Positions 36,177 to 45,035 of a stretch of 64,000 nucleotides of DNA are shown piece by piece. The position numbers and the translations under genes were made by a program. Under the pieces are notes generated by a model, which did not search any database, was not told the origin of the DNA, and was given only the letters and a program-made list of their open reading frames with translations. The number at the start of each line of letters is the position of its first letter. The first letter of the stretch is position 1. Source of the DNA: Thalassobacillus cyri (GTDB taxonomy: Bacteria > Bacillota > Bacilli > Bacillales > Halobacillaceae); the NCBI RefSeq assembly GCF_900107755.1, contig NZ_FNQR01000007.1, positions 141,579-205,578 of the forward strand, written 5' to 3'.

Positions 36177-37418
36177 CTAATCAAATTTTATGGCCCAGCT
36201 TCCTTTACGCATGACCGCCTCGGTGGTACCATCTTCTAACACACCGTCAATATCCAATTCCCCAGAGCCCATCATGAAGTCAACATGGGACAAGCTATCA
36301 TTGACCCCATGCTTATCAAGCTCTTCTTCATTCATATTTGATCCGCCTTCTAAACTGTTTGGATATGCTTTACCTAAAGCCAAATGGCAGGAAGCATTTT
36401 CATCATAGAGCGTATTGTAGAAAATTAATCCGGATTGGGAAATTGGCGATTCATTCGGTACGAGTGCCATTTCACCAAGACGAGTGGATCCTTCATCTGT
36501 GTCCAATAGATGCTTCAGTGTCGCTTCGCCTTGTTCCGCTTTATAATCAACAACTTTTCCGTCTTTAAACGTTAAGGTAAAGTCATCAATCAAGTTCCCT
36601 CCATAATTCAAAGGCTTTGTGCTGGAAACCTGGCCATTGACCCCATATTTATGAGGAACAGTGAACACTTCTTCGGTCGGCATGTTGGCATTGAAAGAAA
36701 TCCCCTCTTTTTCCGTCCTGGACGCTCCTCCCTTCCAGATATGACCTTCGGGAAGTTCAACTTCCAAGTCCGTTCCTGGGGCTTTATAAATGAGTTTTTT
36801 ATATTTTTTACGGTTTAAGAAATCACGGGCTTGCGCCAGGATACTGTTGTGCTCTTCCCAGGCAGCAACAGGATTTTCTTTGTCGACACGGACAATTTTA
36901 AAAATCTGTTCCCATAACTTGGTGACTGCTTCCTCTTCACCAGCTTCAGGAAATATCTTTTGCGCCCAGGTAGTGATTGGAATAGAAACGATTGACCACT
37001 GGATGCGGTCATTCATTGTAAAGCTGCGGAAGTTTTTCATTGCCTGTGCTCCTGCTTTATTAACTGCGGCAATTTTTTCCCCATCTATTCCTTGCAATAA
37101 ATCCGGATCGGTTGAGCGGATGGATAAAATAGCCGCTCCCCCTTCCGCGAAGTAATCATACATATCGACTTTCCATTGAGGAACTTCAGATAGAGTTTCT
37201 TTTGACTCATACTCGTACTTTTTCCTCGTAATGGCATCATCAGCCCAGTTGATATGTACCGTTTTGGCCCCCATTTCATAAGCTTTACGAACTACAATTC
37301 GTGTGAATTCTGCTCCTTCAATCGTTGAATTGATCATCAACATTTGGCCTTTTTGCAAGTTGACACCTGTTTTTAACGCCAACTCTGCATACTTTTCTAA
37401 CATTTGCTGTTCTGGCAT
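36177..37418 (-). CDS. M29-family aminopeptidase (AmpS/PepS type)
   Basis: A 413-residue cytosolic metallopeptidase that removes N-terminal residues from peptides. The N-terminal domain begins MPEQQMLEKYAELALKTGVNLQKGQMLMI. The C-terminal metal centre is visible in EGHIWKGGASRTEKEGISFNANMPTEEVFTVPHKYGVNGQVSSTKPL (Glu and His ligands) and in HLALGKAYPN...DSLSHVDFMMGS. ATG 37418 follows AGAGAGGGAG. Upstream is the ABC-F terminator, so it is transcribed alone. Confidence 0.93.
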   Translation of the reverse strand: MPEQQMLEKYAELALKTGVNLQKGQMLMINSTIEGAEFTRIVVRKAYEMGAKTVHINWADDAITRKKYEYESKETLSEVPQWKVDMYDYFAEGGAAILSIRSTDPDLLQGIDGEKIAAVNKAGAQAMKNFRSFTMNDRIQWSIVSIPITTWAQKIFPEAGEEEAVTKLWEQIFKIVRVDKENPVAAWEEHNSILAQARDFLNRKKYKKLIYKAPGTDLEVELPEGHIWKGGASRTEKEGISFNANMPTEEVFTVPHKYGVNGQVSSTKPLNYGGNLIDDFTLTFKDGKVVDYKAEQGEATLKHLLDTDEGSTRLGEMALVPNESPISQSGLIFYNTLYDENASCHLALGKAYPNSLEGGSNMNEEELDKHGVNDSLSHVDFMMGSGELDIDGVLEDGTTEAVMRKGSWAIKFD

Positions 37419-37487
37419 CTTTAACTCCCTCTCTCTTTTATGATTTTTTCATTCTTATTATTCCATATATTGTCTGAACAAACAAAA

Positions 37488-37518
37488 AAATCCGCAGCAT
37501 AACACCGCGGAATTTTTT
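37488..37518 (-). terminator. Terminator after the ABC-F gene
   Basis: TCCGC and GCGGA around a ten-base loop, with A/T tracts on both sides that give a long U-run on the minus strand. Confidence 0.75.
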
Positions 37519-37522
37519 ACAT

Positions 37523-39421
37523 TTATTTATTTTCTAATGCTTCTACCAATAAGGATAATTCCTCCCACCTGTCCATCGCCTGCTCCAGTTCACCCTCTAG
37601 ACTTTCCTGTTCCTTATATAGATCCTGGACCTTGCCGAGATCACTTCCTGCCTCAGCAATGGATATTTGTATTTCTTCTATTTTTTCTTCAAGGCCTGCT
37701 ATTTTATCTTCAATACCTTCCCATTCTTTTTGTTCATGATAAGAAAGCTTCCGCTTACGCCGTGCCATTTTTTCCACAGCCTTAGCCGAATGCTGCTTCT
37801 TTTCGGCAGCCTGAACACGTTCCGCTTGTTTCTTTTCATCCATATATTCACTATAATTTCCATGGAATTTTCTGATTACCCCTTTGCCTTCGAAGGCGAT
37901 TAATCGGTCTGCTATTCTGTCGAGGAAATACCGATCGTGGGAAACCGCAATTACAGCACCTGGGAAATGATCAAGATATTCTTCCAGGATACTCAGCGTT
38001 TTCGTATCCAGATCATTGGTAGGCTCATCTAAAAAGAGAACGTTAGGTTCTTGCATGAGCACACGCAATAAATAAAGACGACGGCGTTCTCCACCAGAGA
38101 GTTTCCTGATGTAGGTCCATTGCTGAGACCTAGGGAACAAGAATCGCTCCAGCATTTGCTCAGCAGTGATCTCCTGTCCATCAGCAGTAGTGATTACTTC
38201 TGCTACTTGTTTGATGTATTCGACCACTTTCAGACTGTCATCGATTTCTTGATGATCCTGTGTATAATAGCCGATTTTCACTGTCTCTCCGATATCAATG
38301 ATTCCTTTATCAGGTTCAATCCGCTGTGCCATAATATTCAATAGTGTAGTCTTACCACTTCCATTAGGCCCTATAATTCCCAAGCGTTCTTCAGGAACCA
38401 CTAAATAACTGAAGTCAGCAATCAACGTTTCTCCCGCAACCTTTTTTGTTATCTCTTCCAGCTCAATCACTTTCTTGCCTAACCGGTTCGAACCAATTGC
38501 AATATCCATATTCTGTTCCGCACGCGGACCTGATTGATTTTGTAATGATTCGACTCGCTGTTTACGGGCCTTCTGCTTAGTCGTCCGCGCTTTCGCACCA
38601 CGCCTTAACCATGCTAATTCCCGGCGGAGCGTGTTCTGTCTTTTTTCCTCTGAAACCCGTTCCTGCTCATCCCTCTCAGCCTTTTTTTCCAAGTAAGTTT
38701 CATAATTACCTTCATATACATAGAGGCTGCCCCGATCAAGCTCATAGATTAGGTTAGTTACTCTGTTCAAAAAGTACCGGTCGTGAGTAACGACAATCAA
38801 AGCCCCTTTGTACTGGGAAAGGAACTCCTCCAGCCACTCAATGGTTTCGTTATCCAGATGGTTGGTAGGTTCGTCCAAAATCAACAAATCTGCTGGTTGA
38901 ATCAGCGCCCTGGCAATGGCGACTCGCTTTTTTTGGCCGCCTGACAACTCACCCGCCTTTTTATCAAAGGTTTCAACCCCTAGTTTTGTGAGGATCGTCT
39001 TAGCTGCCGTATTTGCTTCCCATGCATCATTTTCATCCATTTGCTGCTGGTTCTTTAGCAGCTGTTCTTGAAAGCTTGTATTTTCCGGTTCCTTTTCCAG
39101 GGATTGCAAAGATTGTTCATAGGCCCGCATCGTTTTCATAATTTCAGAATCCCCAAAATATATCTGCTCCAATACAGTCAATTCTGAATTGAGCTTTGGT
39201 TCCTGATGCAGATATTCAATTCGAAAATCCTTGGCATGCTTTAACTCCCCTGACTCTTTTGAATCCAGACCAGCGAGCACCTTCAGCAAAGTCGATTTAC
39301 CTGTTCCATTGACTCCTATCAAACCGATCCGCTGTTGCTGGTCTATGGTAAACGATATATTTTCAAACAGGGTCTTCTCCCCATAGGTTTTCGTCAAATT
39401 TTCCACTTGCAAAAGACTCAT
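37523..39421 (-). CDS. yfmR: ABC-F family ribosome-associated ATPase (YfmR/Uup type)
   Basis: A 632-residue soluble protein with two ABC cassettes and no membrane segment. Walker A motifs are GVNGTGKST near 36-44 and GPNGSGKTT near 350; signatures LSGGQKKRVAIARAL and LSGGERRRLYLLRVL. The interdomain linker (EKKAERDEQERVSEEKRQNTLRRELAWLRRGAKARTTKQ) is the P-site tRNA interaction motif. A C-terminal coiled-coil domain from about 550 marks the Uup/YfmR branch, which helps ribosomes stalled at difficult peptides. Start ATG 39421 follows AAGGGTGATAG. Symbol is by architecture. Confidence 0.9.
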   Translation of the reverse strand: MSLLQVENLTKTYGEKTLFENISFTIDQQQRIGLIGVNGTGKSTLLKVLAGLDSKESGELKHAKDFRIEYLHQEPKLNSELTVLEQIYFGDSEIMKTMRAYEQSLQSLEKEPENTSFQEQLLKNQQQMDENDAWEANTAAKTILTKLGVETFDKKAGELSGGQKKRVAIARALIQPADLLILDEPTNHLDNETIEWLEEFLSQYKGALIVVTHDRYFLNRVTNLIYELDRGSLYVYEGNYETYLEKKAERDEQERVSEEKRQNTLRRELAWLRRGAKARTTKQKARKQRVESLQNQSGPRAEQNMDIAIGSNRLGKKVIELEEITKKVAGETLIADFSYLVVPEERLGIIGPNGSGKTTLLNIMAQRIEPDKGIIDIGETVKIGYYTQDHQEIDDSLKVVEYIKQVAEVITTADGQEITAEQMLERFLFPRSQQWTYIRKLSGGERRRLYLLRVLMQEPNVLFLDEPTNDLDTKTLSILEEYLDHFPGAVIAVSHDRYFLDRIADRLIAFEGKGVIRKFHGNYSEYMDEKKQAERVQAAEKKQHSAKAVEKMARRKRKLSYHEQKEWEGIEDKIAGLEEKIEEIQISIAEAGSDLGKVQDLYKEQESLEGELEQAMDRWEELSLLVEALENK

Positions 39422-39548
39422 GTCTATCACCCTTATTGTTAAGCTTGCTCTATTATAACATTGAAACCCTAGAGTTTCTTATCAAGAAGAATTGGCAGAA
39501 TGCTATTCTACTGCTGACTCTGAAATGGAGATATTTTCGTAAAAATAA

Positions 39549-40230
39549 TGGCTCTGTTAAAAGCTGGGGTTGATTTTCCATAAGAGGCATATTCAACTAA
39601 AGGGCCGAAAAGTCGAAGACTTGATTTCGAGATGTTTGTCTGAATAAGGGTCCGTGGGGAACGACTCCCTTTCCGCGGGCATGCGCTGAGCCTCCTCAGA
39701 CTTCGTCTTCCGGGGTCTCACCTGTCATTTTCATCCCGCAGGAGTCTCGCCGTTCCCCACCGTACCTTCCCATAGGAAATTCTCGAAATCACACTTGTGG
39801 TAAACTGCCCCATGATGATAGAAAGAAGACTATGTGCCCACTACCTTCTTTGTAAATGCCTCAAGGTGAAGGTTTCAGTTTCAGCTATACACTCTTTCTC
39901 TTTTTAAAGGGGACGTTTATTACAAAACTGGCTGGATGGGCAGGGAATAGGCGGGATCCGGTAGGGCTTTAGTCCGAGTAAGCTTGCCAGATCCCCCGCA
40001 GGAAAGAAATGAATGCGTAATCGCCTTGGGAGACACGACACGCATAAGCAGAACAGCAAAAGGGAAGGGCTCTTTCTTCCCGTTGATGGACTGCTTATGT
40101 CGCGAGTGTCTAGGCGATGAAGCTGGAAAGCGAGTTGTTTCCCAGACCTTCCCACTCCTCTCATGGTAACGGATTCCACTATCTCGATACTGAGTCTTCA
40201 ATAAAAGGGGGCTTAACTGTAAATTTACAC
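39549..40230 (+). repeat. Composite A-linker-B repeat, copy 2
   Basis: Opens with GGCTCTGTTAAA and the flank GAAGACTTGATTTCGAGAT, then an A-type short unit (about 39655-39770, from ACGACTCCCTTTCCGCGGGC to GGAGTCTCGCCGTTCCCC). A linker follows with CATAGGAAATTCTCGAAATC and ACAAAACTGGCTGGATGGG, then a B-type unit in reverse with the 99-base core. It fills the gap between the yfmR start and the thioesterase stop. ORFs at 39904-40249 are spurious. Confidence 0.85.
40020..40118 (-). repeat. 99-base hairpin core of the B-type repeat, copy 2
   Basis: Exact reverse complement of the core at 9918-10016. Confidence 0.9.
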
Positions 40231-40349
40231 GGAAGTTTAAGAGAACCAAAATAAGAAAAACCAGACGCGGCCGCTGTGCATCTGGTTATCTCTTTACCCA
40301 CCTTTAATTCTTTAACCCAGCCTTTATAAAAGAATGTCAGCTCGTTTTT

Positions 40350-40865
40350 TTATTCTTTCCAAGGGAAGGCTGTCCCAAATTTTTTGGCTAGTTCTTTCGA
40401 TTCTTTGCTTCGTTTCTTTCTTTGTGCATGACGATCCGGGGCACCTGCGTGCAGCCATTTTTCTTCATCTGATTCCGGGCGTACAGGAGAAACTGGTGTA
40501 GGCCGGTTATTTTCATCAACAGCTACCATTGAGACAAAGGCAGTAGTACATACCTTTCGCTCACCGCTCAATAAATTTTCAGTTATCGCCTTTACGAATA
40601 CTTCCATCGATGTATTATGGGTCCATGTTACATAGCTGACGAGACAGATGGTATCCCCTTCAAAGACGGGTTCTAAAAAGTCGACAGAGTCAATGGAGGC
40701 TGTCACCACTGGCTTTCGGCAATGACGCGTAGCGGATATCGCTGCCACATCATCGATATAAGCCATTAATTTTCCTCCGAATAATGTCCCGTGGCTATTC
40801 GTGTCCGGTGGAAGGACGTGTGAGTTCTTTACTGTCAATGAATCAATACATGCTTTCGTTTCCAT
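40350..40865 (-). CDS. Acyl-CoA thioesterase, hotdog fold (YkhA-like)
   Basis: A 171-residue thioesterase that hydrolyses acyl-CoA. The hotdog signature NSHGTLFGGKLMAYIDDVAAISATRHCRKPVVTASIDSVDFLEPV spans residues 20-64, with the Asn/His and Asp/Ala environment of the YciA/YkhA/BACH group. A basic tail (HAQRKKRSKESKELAKKFG) follows. ATG 40865 is used because AAAGGAG precedes it; the longer frame would run into cssS. It begins 14 bases after cssS ends, in the same operon, an association I do not know from B. subtilis. Confidence 0.9.
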   Translation of the reverse strand: METKACIDSLTVKNSHVLPPDTNSHGTLFGGKLMAYIDDVAAISATRHCRKPVVTASIDSVDFLEPVFEGDTICLVSYVTWTHNTSMEVFVKAITENLLSGERKVCTTAFVSMVAVDENNRPTPVSPVRPESDEEKWLHAGAPDRHAQRKKRSKESKELAKKFGTAFPWKE

Positions 40866-40878
40866 TACATTCTCTCCT

Positions 40879-42231
40879 TTAGTGCTCATGTGGTATAGTC
40901 GGCTTTGGAAGCAGAATTTTAAAAGTCGTCCCTTTGGCATCCTTATTATTTTGTGCGACAATCTTTCCTCCACTCCGTTCAATGATCGCTCTAGAAATAG
41001 CTAGACCAAGTCCGGTCTCTCCTTCTTTCCCTTTGATAAATCGTTCAAATAACTGAGGGAGAATTTCTTCAGAAATACCAATGCCATCATCCTTAATTGC
41101 AATTATGATATGATCTGCTGTTTCCCTGGTGTTTATTTGCACATTGGATTCGGCATGACGGATACCATTAGCAATAATATTAATCAGGGCTTGCATTACT
41201 TTCTCGGGATCTACATATAGGTTGTACGATACTGTCTGTTCATAATCAAGCTCTATTCCCTTTTCTCTGGCGAGCGGGTACAGCCCTTCTTTGGCTTGTT
41301 CAATCAACTCATCAATATCCATATTTTCCGGATGATAGACATTTTCATCACTATCCAGTTTAGCCAATAAAATCATTTCATTAACAATCTTCTTCAACCT
41401 TTCCGTTTCCTTGATCATGACAGACAATCCTTTATCTGCCGCCTCCCCTTCGAACACTCCATCACGGATTCCTTCAGCATAACCCTGAATCGACATCAAC
41501 GGTGTTTTCAATTCGTGGGAAGCGTTTTGGAAGAACTGTTTCTGGGTGCGGATATAATTCTCTAACTCAGCAGCCATGGTTCGGACACTATGTTCGACCT
41601 CTTCAATTTCTCCACTCGCTTTCACCGGTTTTAGTTCCTGGAATTTGCGGTGCTCAATCTTCTTAAGTTCTGTTTTCAACCGGATCAACGGAGTCACTAG
41701 TCTCCGGTTCATAAAATGACTGATGGCTACCGCCAGCAGCAAGCCAATGAACAATACGAAGATCATCCGCCACGCAAACATCGTTTGGACAGCCTGCAAG
41801 TCTCTCAGCGGCGTAGCTAATACTAAGATGACACCATCTGCCTGAGGGGTGAAGGCGAAATCGTAGACGACAAAGTCTTGTCCCTGGCTTTCCCATAGAT
41901 CTTCCTCATGTAAAGTATCGTCATATTGACTTGCCCAGGCAGCAGCAGTTTCTGGTGGTAAAGTAGAAAACAGGATCTCCCGCTTGCTGCGGTCGAACAT
42001 CAACACACGGAATTCACTATCCCTTAAAAGCTGGGATAATTGATTCACTTTTAGAGGGCTATCTTCTTCATTTAGTAACTCTATCAACAATTCCCCTCTA
42101 CCTTCCAGCTGCCGCTTTTCATCTTCAATCAGCATATTAAGAATCAGCGAATAAAGGATAAAAGCAGTAATCGACATGACGATGATAATTAATGTTGTGA
42201 ATGCAACATTAAGCTGATGGAGCAGCTTCAT
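40879..42231 (-). CDS. cssS: Sensor histidine kinase CssS-like
   Basis: A 450-residue membrane kinase. Helix 1 spans about 8-34, an extracytoplasmic sensor loop 35-155, helix 2 156-174, then a HAMP domain. HisKA phospho-acceptor His239 lies in FFQNASHELKTPLMSIQGYAEGI. The ATPase has NIIANGIRHAES (N box), KDDGIGISEE and GLGLAISRAI. In B. subtilis CssS senses misfolded secreted protein and activates CssR. Its ATG overlaps the cssR stop by four bases. The assignment rests on the CssR sequence and the neighbouring htrA. Confidence 0.83.
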   Translation of the reverse strand: MKLLHQLNVAFTTLIIIVMSITAFILYSLILNMLIEDEKRQLEGRGELLIELLNEEDSPLKVNQLSQLLRDSEFRVLMFDRSKREILFSTLPPETAAAWASQYDDTLHEEDLWESQGQDFVVYDFAFTPQADGVILVLATPLRDLQAVQTMFAWRMIFVLFIGLLLAVAISHFMNRRLVTPLIRLKTELKKIEHRKFQELKPVKASGEIEEVEHSVRTMAAELENYIRTQKQFFQNASHELKTPLMSIQGYAEGIRDGVFEGEAADKGLSVMIKETERLKKIVNEMILLAKLDSDENVYHPENMDIDELIEQAKEGLYPLAREKGIELDYEQTVSYNLYVDPEKVMQALINIIANGIRHAESNVQINTRETADHIIIAIKDDGIGISEEILPQLFERFIKGKEGETGLGLAISRAIIERSGGKIVAQNNKDAKGTTFKILLPKPTIPHEH

Positions 42232-42923
42232 GATTCCACGCCATCTTCCCTAAGCCGGTATCCGTAGCCCCAAACCGTTTCTAAAGGAATATCGACCAGC
42301 TTTTTTCTTAATCGTTTTACCAGATCGTCTACAGCACGATCGCTGCCGAAGTAATCTTCACCCCATACTTTTACTAATAATTCCTCGCGAGAAAAAGCAC
42401 GGTTGGGATTTTGTGCAAGCAACTTCAGCATATCGAACTCTTTAGCAGTCACTTCCACCTCTTCCTCATTCCAAAAAGCACGCCGTTCCTCCATATAAAG
42501 TATCAATCCTTCCACTTGAAGGATTTCCTTATCCGCTGGAAAAGCAGCTTTATTCATCGCTTCCCAACGTGTCAGCTGCCTTTTTACTCTGGCCACCAAT
42601 TCCCGTGGACTGAAGGGCTTGGTCAAATAATCGTCCCCTCCGAGTTCCAGCCCTAATATCCGGTCGATCTCCTCATCTTTAGCAGAAATGATGATGATGG
42701 GGACTTGTGAGCTTTGCCGCACCTGTTTACAAAATTCATACCCATCCATCCCTGGCAGCATGATATCGAGTACCCATAGATCAGGTGGAGCCTGTTGGAA
42801 TAATTCCCAGGCTGCTTCTGCAGATTCCATCTCGTTCACATGGTAGCCACCTTTCTCCAAATAAGCTTTGACGATATCACGGATATTCGGGTCATCTTCA
42901 ACAATTCCAATTGTTTGTTTCAC
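42228..42923 (-). CDS. cssR: OmpR-family response regulator CssR
   Basis: A 231-residue regulator. Receiver: acidic pair at 10-11, phospho-acceptor Asp53 (LDIMLPGMDGYEF), Lys102 in YLTKPF. The winged-helix DNA-binding domain covers about 130-228 and ends REELLVKVWGEDYFGSDRAVDDLVKRLRKKL, followed by VWGYGYRL. The distinctive receiver stretch ISAKDEEIDRILGLELGGDDY and the DYFGSDR element closely follow the B. subtilis CssR pattern. It faces htrA, its expected target, across 179 bases. Confidence 0.87.
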   Translation of the reverse strand: MKQTIGIVEDDPNIRDIVKAYLEKGGYHVNEMESAEAAWELFQQAPPDLWVLDIMLPGMDGYEFCKQVRQSSQVPIIIISAKDEEIDRILGLELGGDDYLTKPFSPRELVARVKRQLTRWEAMNKAAFPADKEILQVEGLILYMEERRAFWNEEEVEVTAKEFDMLKLLAQNPNRAFSREELLVKVWGEDYFGSDRAVDDLVKRLRKKLVDIPLETVWGYGYRLREDGVES

Positions 42924-43102
42924 ATTAAATCCTCCTTCCCCACCTGTCTGATTCTATATTCCCATAATTGATAGGGTGTAGTTCCTCTTCTTTCTCATTT
43001 TACACATTTATTCCACATTTTCTCCAATCTCGTGCCAAACCTGAAACGTAAACTGATAATTGTCCAGGTTAGGAAATATCATTTTAAAGGGGTCCTGTTT
43101 AT

Positions 43103-44248
43103 ATGACTACAGAGCAACAACAGCAAAGGCGTAGAAAAAAACGCGCCTATTTTGCTTATGGAGTTTTCGGGGCGATAGCAGCTCTTTTTCTCGTTACCAC
43201 TATATTTCAATGGAAAGGCATTTCCATTAACATCAATACAGAACAGCCGACAGCCCAAGCCAATGAGTTGAATATCGGGAAAGAAAAAGAACCCGTTACC
43301 CAGGCTGTTGAAAAAGCTGGAGGAGCTGTTGTCGGAATCTCTAATATAAAACAAAGCAGCCCGATGTCACAAAAATCCGGTACAGGTTCAGGGGTCATCT
43401 ACAAAAAAGAAGATGGGAAAGCCTATATCGTCACCAATCATCACGTAGTTGAGGGTGCGAGTCAACTGGAAGTGATTTTGAATGACGGTACAAAGATTGA
43501 AGCTGAACTTGAAGGAAGCGACCCGTTAACTGACCTTGCCGTTTTAAAAATAAATGATCAACACGTCAAGCAGGTTGCCGAATTAGGCAAAGCGGAAGAC
43601 GTAGAAGTAGGGCAAACAGCCATTGCCATCGGCAACCCGCTTGGAATGGAATTCGCCGGGTCAGCCACAAAGGGTATCATCAGTGGATTGAACCGTAACA
43701 TTCCGGTCGATATTAACAAAGATGGTCAACAAGATTGGCAGACAGAAGTTATTCAGACAGATGCTGCCATCAACCCTGGTAATAGCGGTGGCGCACTCAT
43801 TAATCTTCAAGGCGAGGTAATCGGCATTAACACGATGAAAATCGCTAAAAATGAAGTGGAAGGATTAGGCTTTTCCATTCCTATGGATGTGGCGAAGCCG
43901 GTCATTAAGGATTTAGAAACTAACGGTGAAGTGAAACGTCCTTATATGGGAGTTTCCTTGCAGGATGTGCGGCAGATACCTGCTAATATCCTCACCGACC
44001 AATTGAATCTCCCTCCAGATGTTCAGCACGGTGTCATTGTCGGTGGTGTCAAGACCGGGTCACCTGCAGCAAAAGCCGGACTTGAACAGAACGACATCAT
44101 CACGGAAATCGAGGGAAATAAAATTGAATCCCTGGTAGACTTGCGTCAATACCTTTATAAAGAAGCTGAAAAAGGCCAGGAAGTAGAATTGACAGTCTAT
44201 CGAAATGGTGAAAAAATTAAATCCAATTTAGAATTATCAGCACAGTAA
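43103..44248 (+). CDS. Membrane-anchored serine protease HtrA/DegP family (HtrB/HtrA-like)
   Basis: A 381-residue quality-control protease. A basic N-terminus and one membrane helix (about 17-38) place the catalytic domain outside the cell membrane. The trypsin-like triad is His114 (VTNHHVVEG), Asp144 (PLTDLAVLKI) and Ser228 (NPGNSGGAL). One PDZ domain follows (RPYMGVSLQDVRQIPANI to GQEVELTVYRNGE). It degrades misfolded secreted proteins and should be induced by CssRS from the divergent operon. AAAGGGG precedes ATG 43103. Confidence 0.94.
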   Translation: MTTEQQQQRRRKKRAYFAYGVFGAIAALFLVTTIFQWKGISININTEQPTAQANELNIGKEKEPVTQAVEKAGGAVVGISNIKQSSPMSQKSGTGSGVIYKKEDGKAYIVTNHHVVEGASQLEVILNDGTKIEAELEGSDPLTDLAVLKINDQHVKQVAELGKAEDVEVGQTAIAIGNPLGMEFAGSATKGIISGLNRNIPVDINKDGQQDWQTEVIQTDAAINPGNSGGALINLQGEVIGINTMKIAKNEVEGLGFSIPMDVAKPVIKDLETNGEVKRPYMGVSLQDVRQIPANILTDQLNLPPDVQHGVIVGGVKTGSPAAKAGLEQNDIITEIEGNKIESLVDLRQYLYKEAEKGQEVELTVYRNGEKIKSNLELSAQ

Positions 44249-44286
44249 AACAGCGTGAAACAACCTCCCCCCTAAATATATAAAAG

Positions 44287-44325
44287 AGCCTGCACCTTGA
44301 TTGCCAGAAAGGTGCAGGCTTTTTT
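44287..44325 (+). terminator. Intrinsic terminator after the HtrA gene
   Basis: AGCCTGCACC pairs with GGTGCAGGCT, followed by TTTTTAG. Confidence 0.87.
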
Positions 44326-44380
44326 AGTGGCATGAAAACATGAATTCCCGTACATTTAACATTTTTTCTAATGCAAAATC

Positions 44381-45030
44381 TTCTATTATAGGGCCGTATA
44401 ATGGAAGACTCGATTGCGAGGTATTGTAAGAGGGTAAGGGCGTTGGGGAACAACTCGCTTTCCGTGGGCGAGTGATGAGCCTCCTCGAGCTGACGCTCTG
44501 TGGGGTCTCATCTAACACGCATTTCCCACAGGACTTTGCATTTTCAACTTGACTTAACCCACGCACGAAGGAAATGCGTAGCATTTTCGAGGAGTCTCGC
44601 AGTTCCCCTACGCCCTTTGCCATAGGAAGTTCTCGAAATCACACTTGCGGGGAATACAGCCCATGATATTTGGAAGAAGATTTCTGCCCCTTTATATCCT
44701 CTATAAATGCTTCAGGATGAATTTTTTGTTGTGCACAATTCTCTTTTTGAAGGGTCCTTTTAATACAAAACTGGCTGGATGGGAAGGGCTTTAGCCCGGG
44801 GAAGCTTGCCCAGGTCCTCCGCAGGAAAGAAATGAATGCGTAATCGCCTTGGGAGACACGACACGCATAAGCAGAACAGCAAAAGGGAAGGGCTCTTTCT
44901 TCCCGTTGATGGACTGCTTATGTCGCGAGTGTCTAGGCGATGAAGCTGGAAAGGGAGTTGTTTCCCAGCCCATCCCAATCTTCTCATGGTAACAGACCTC
45001 ACTATCTCGAAACTGAGAGTTAACAGAGCT
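44381..45030 (+). repeat. Composite A-linker-B repeat, copy 3
   Basis: An A-type long unit (about 44440-44625; its interior is nearly the exact inverse of that at 10.3 kb) is followed by a linker with CATAGGAAGTTCTCGAAATC, GAAGGGTCC and ACAAAACTGGCTGGATGGG. A reversed B unit with the 99-base core follows, ending at TTAACAGAGC, the inverse of the GGCTCTGTTAA opening of other copies. It sits between the convergent htrA and cls genes, six bases from the cls stop. ORFs at 44324-45087 are spurious. Confidence 0.86.
44843..44941 (-). repeat. 99-base hairpin core of the B-type repeat, copy 3
   Basis: Exact reverse complement of the core at 9918-10016. Confidence 0.9.
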
Positions 45031-45035
45031 AAAAA

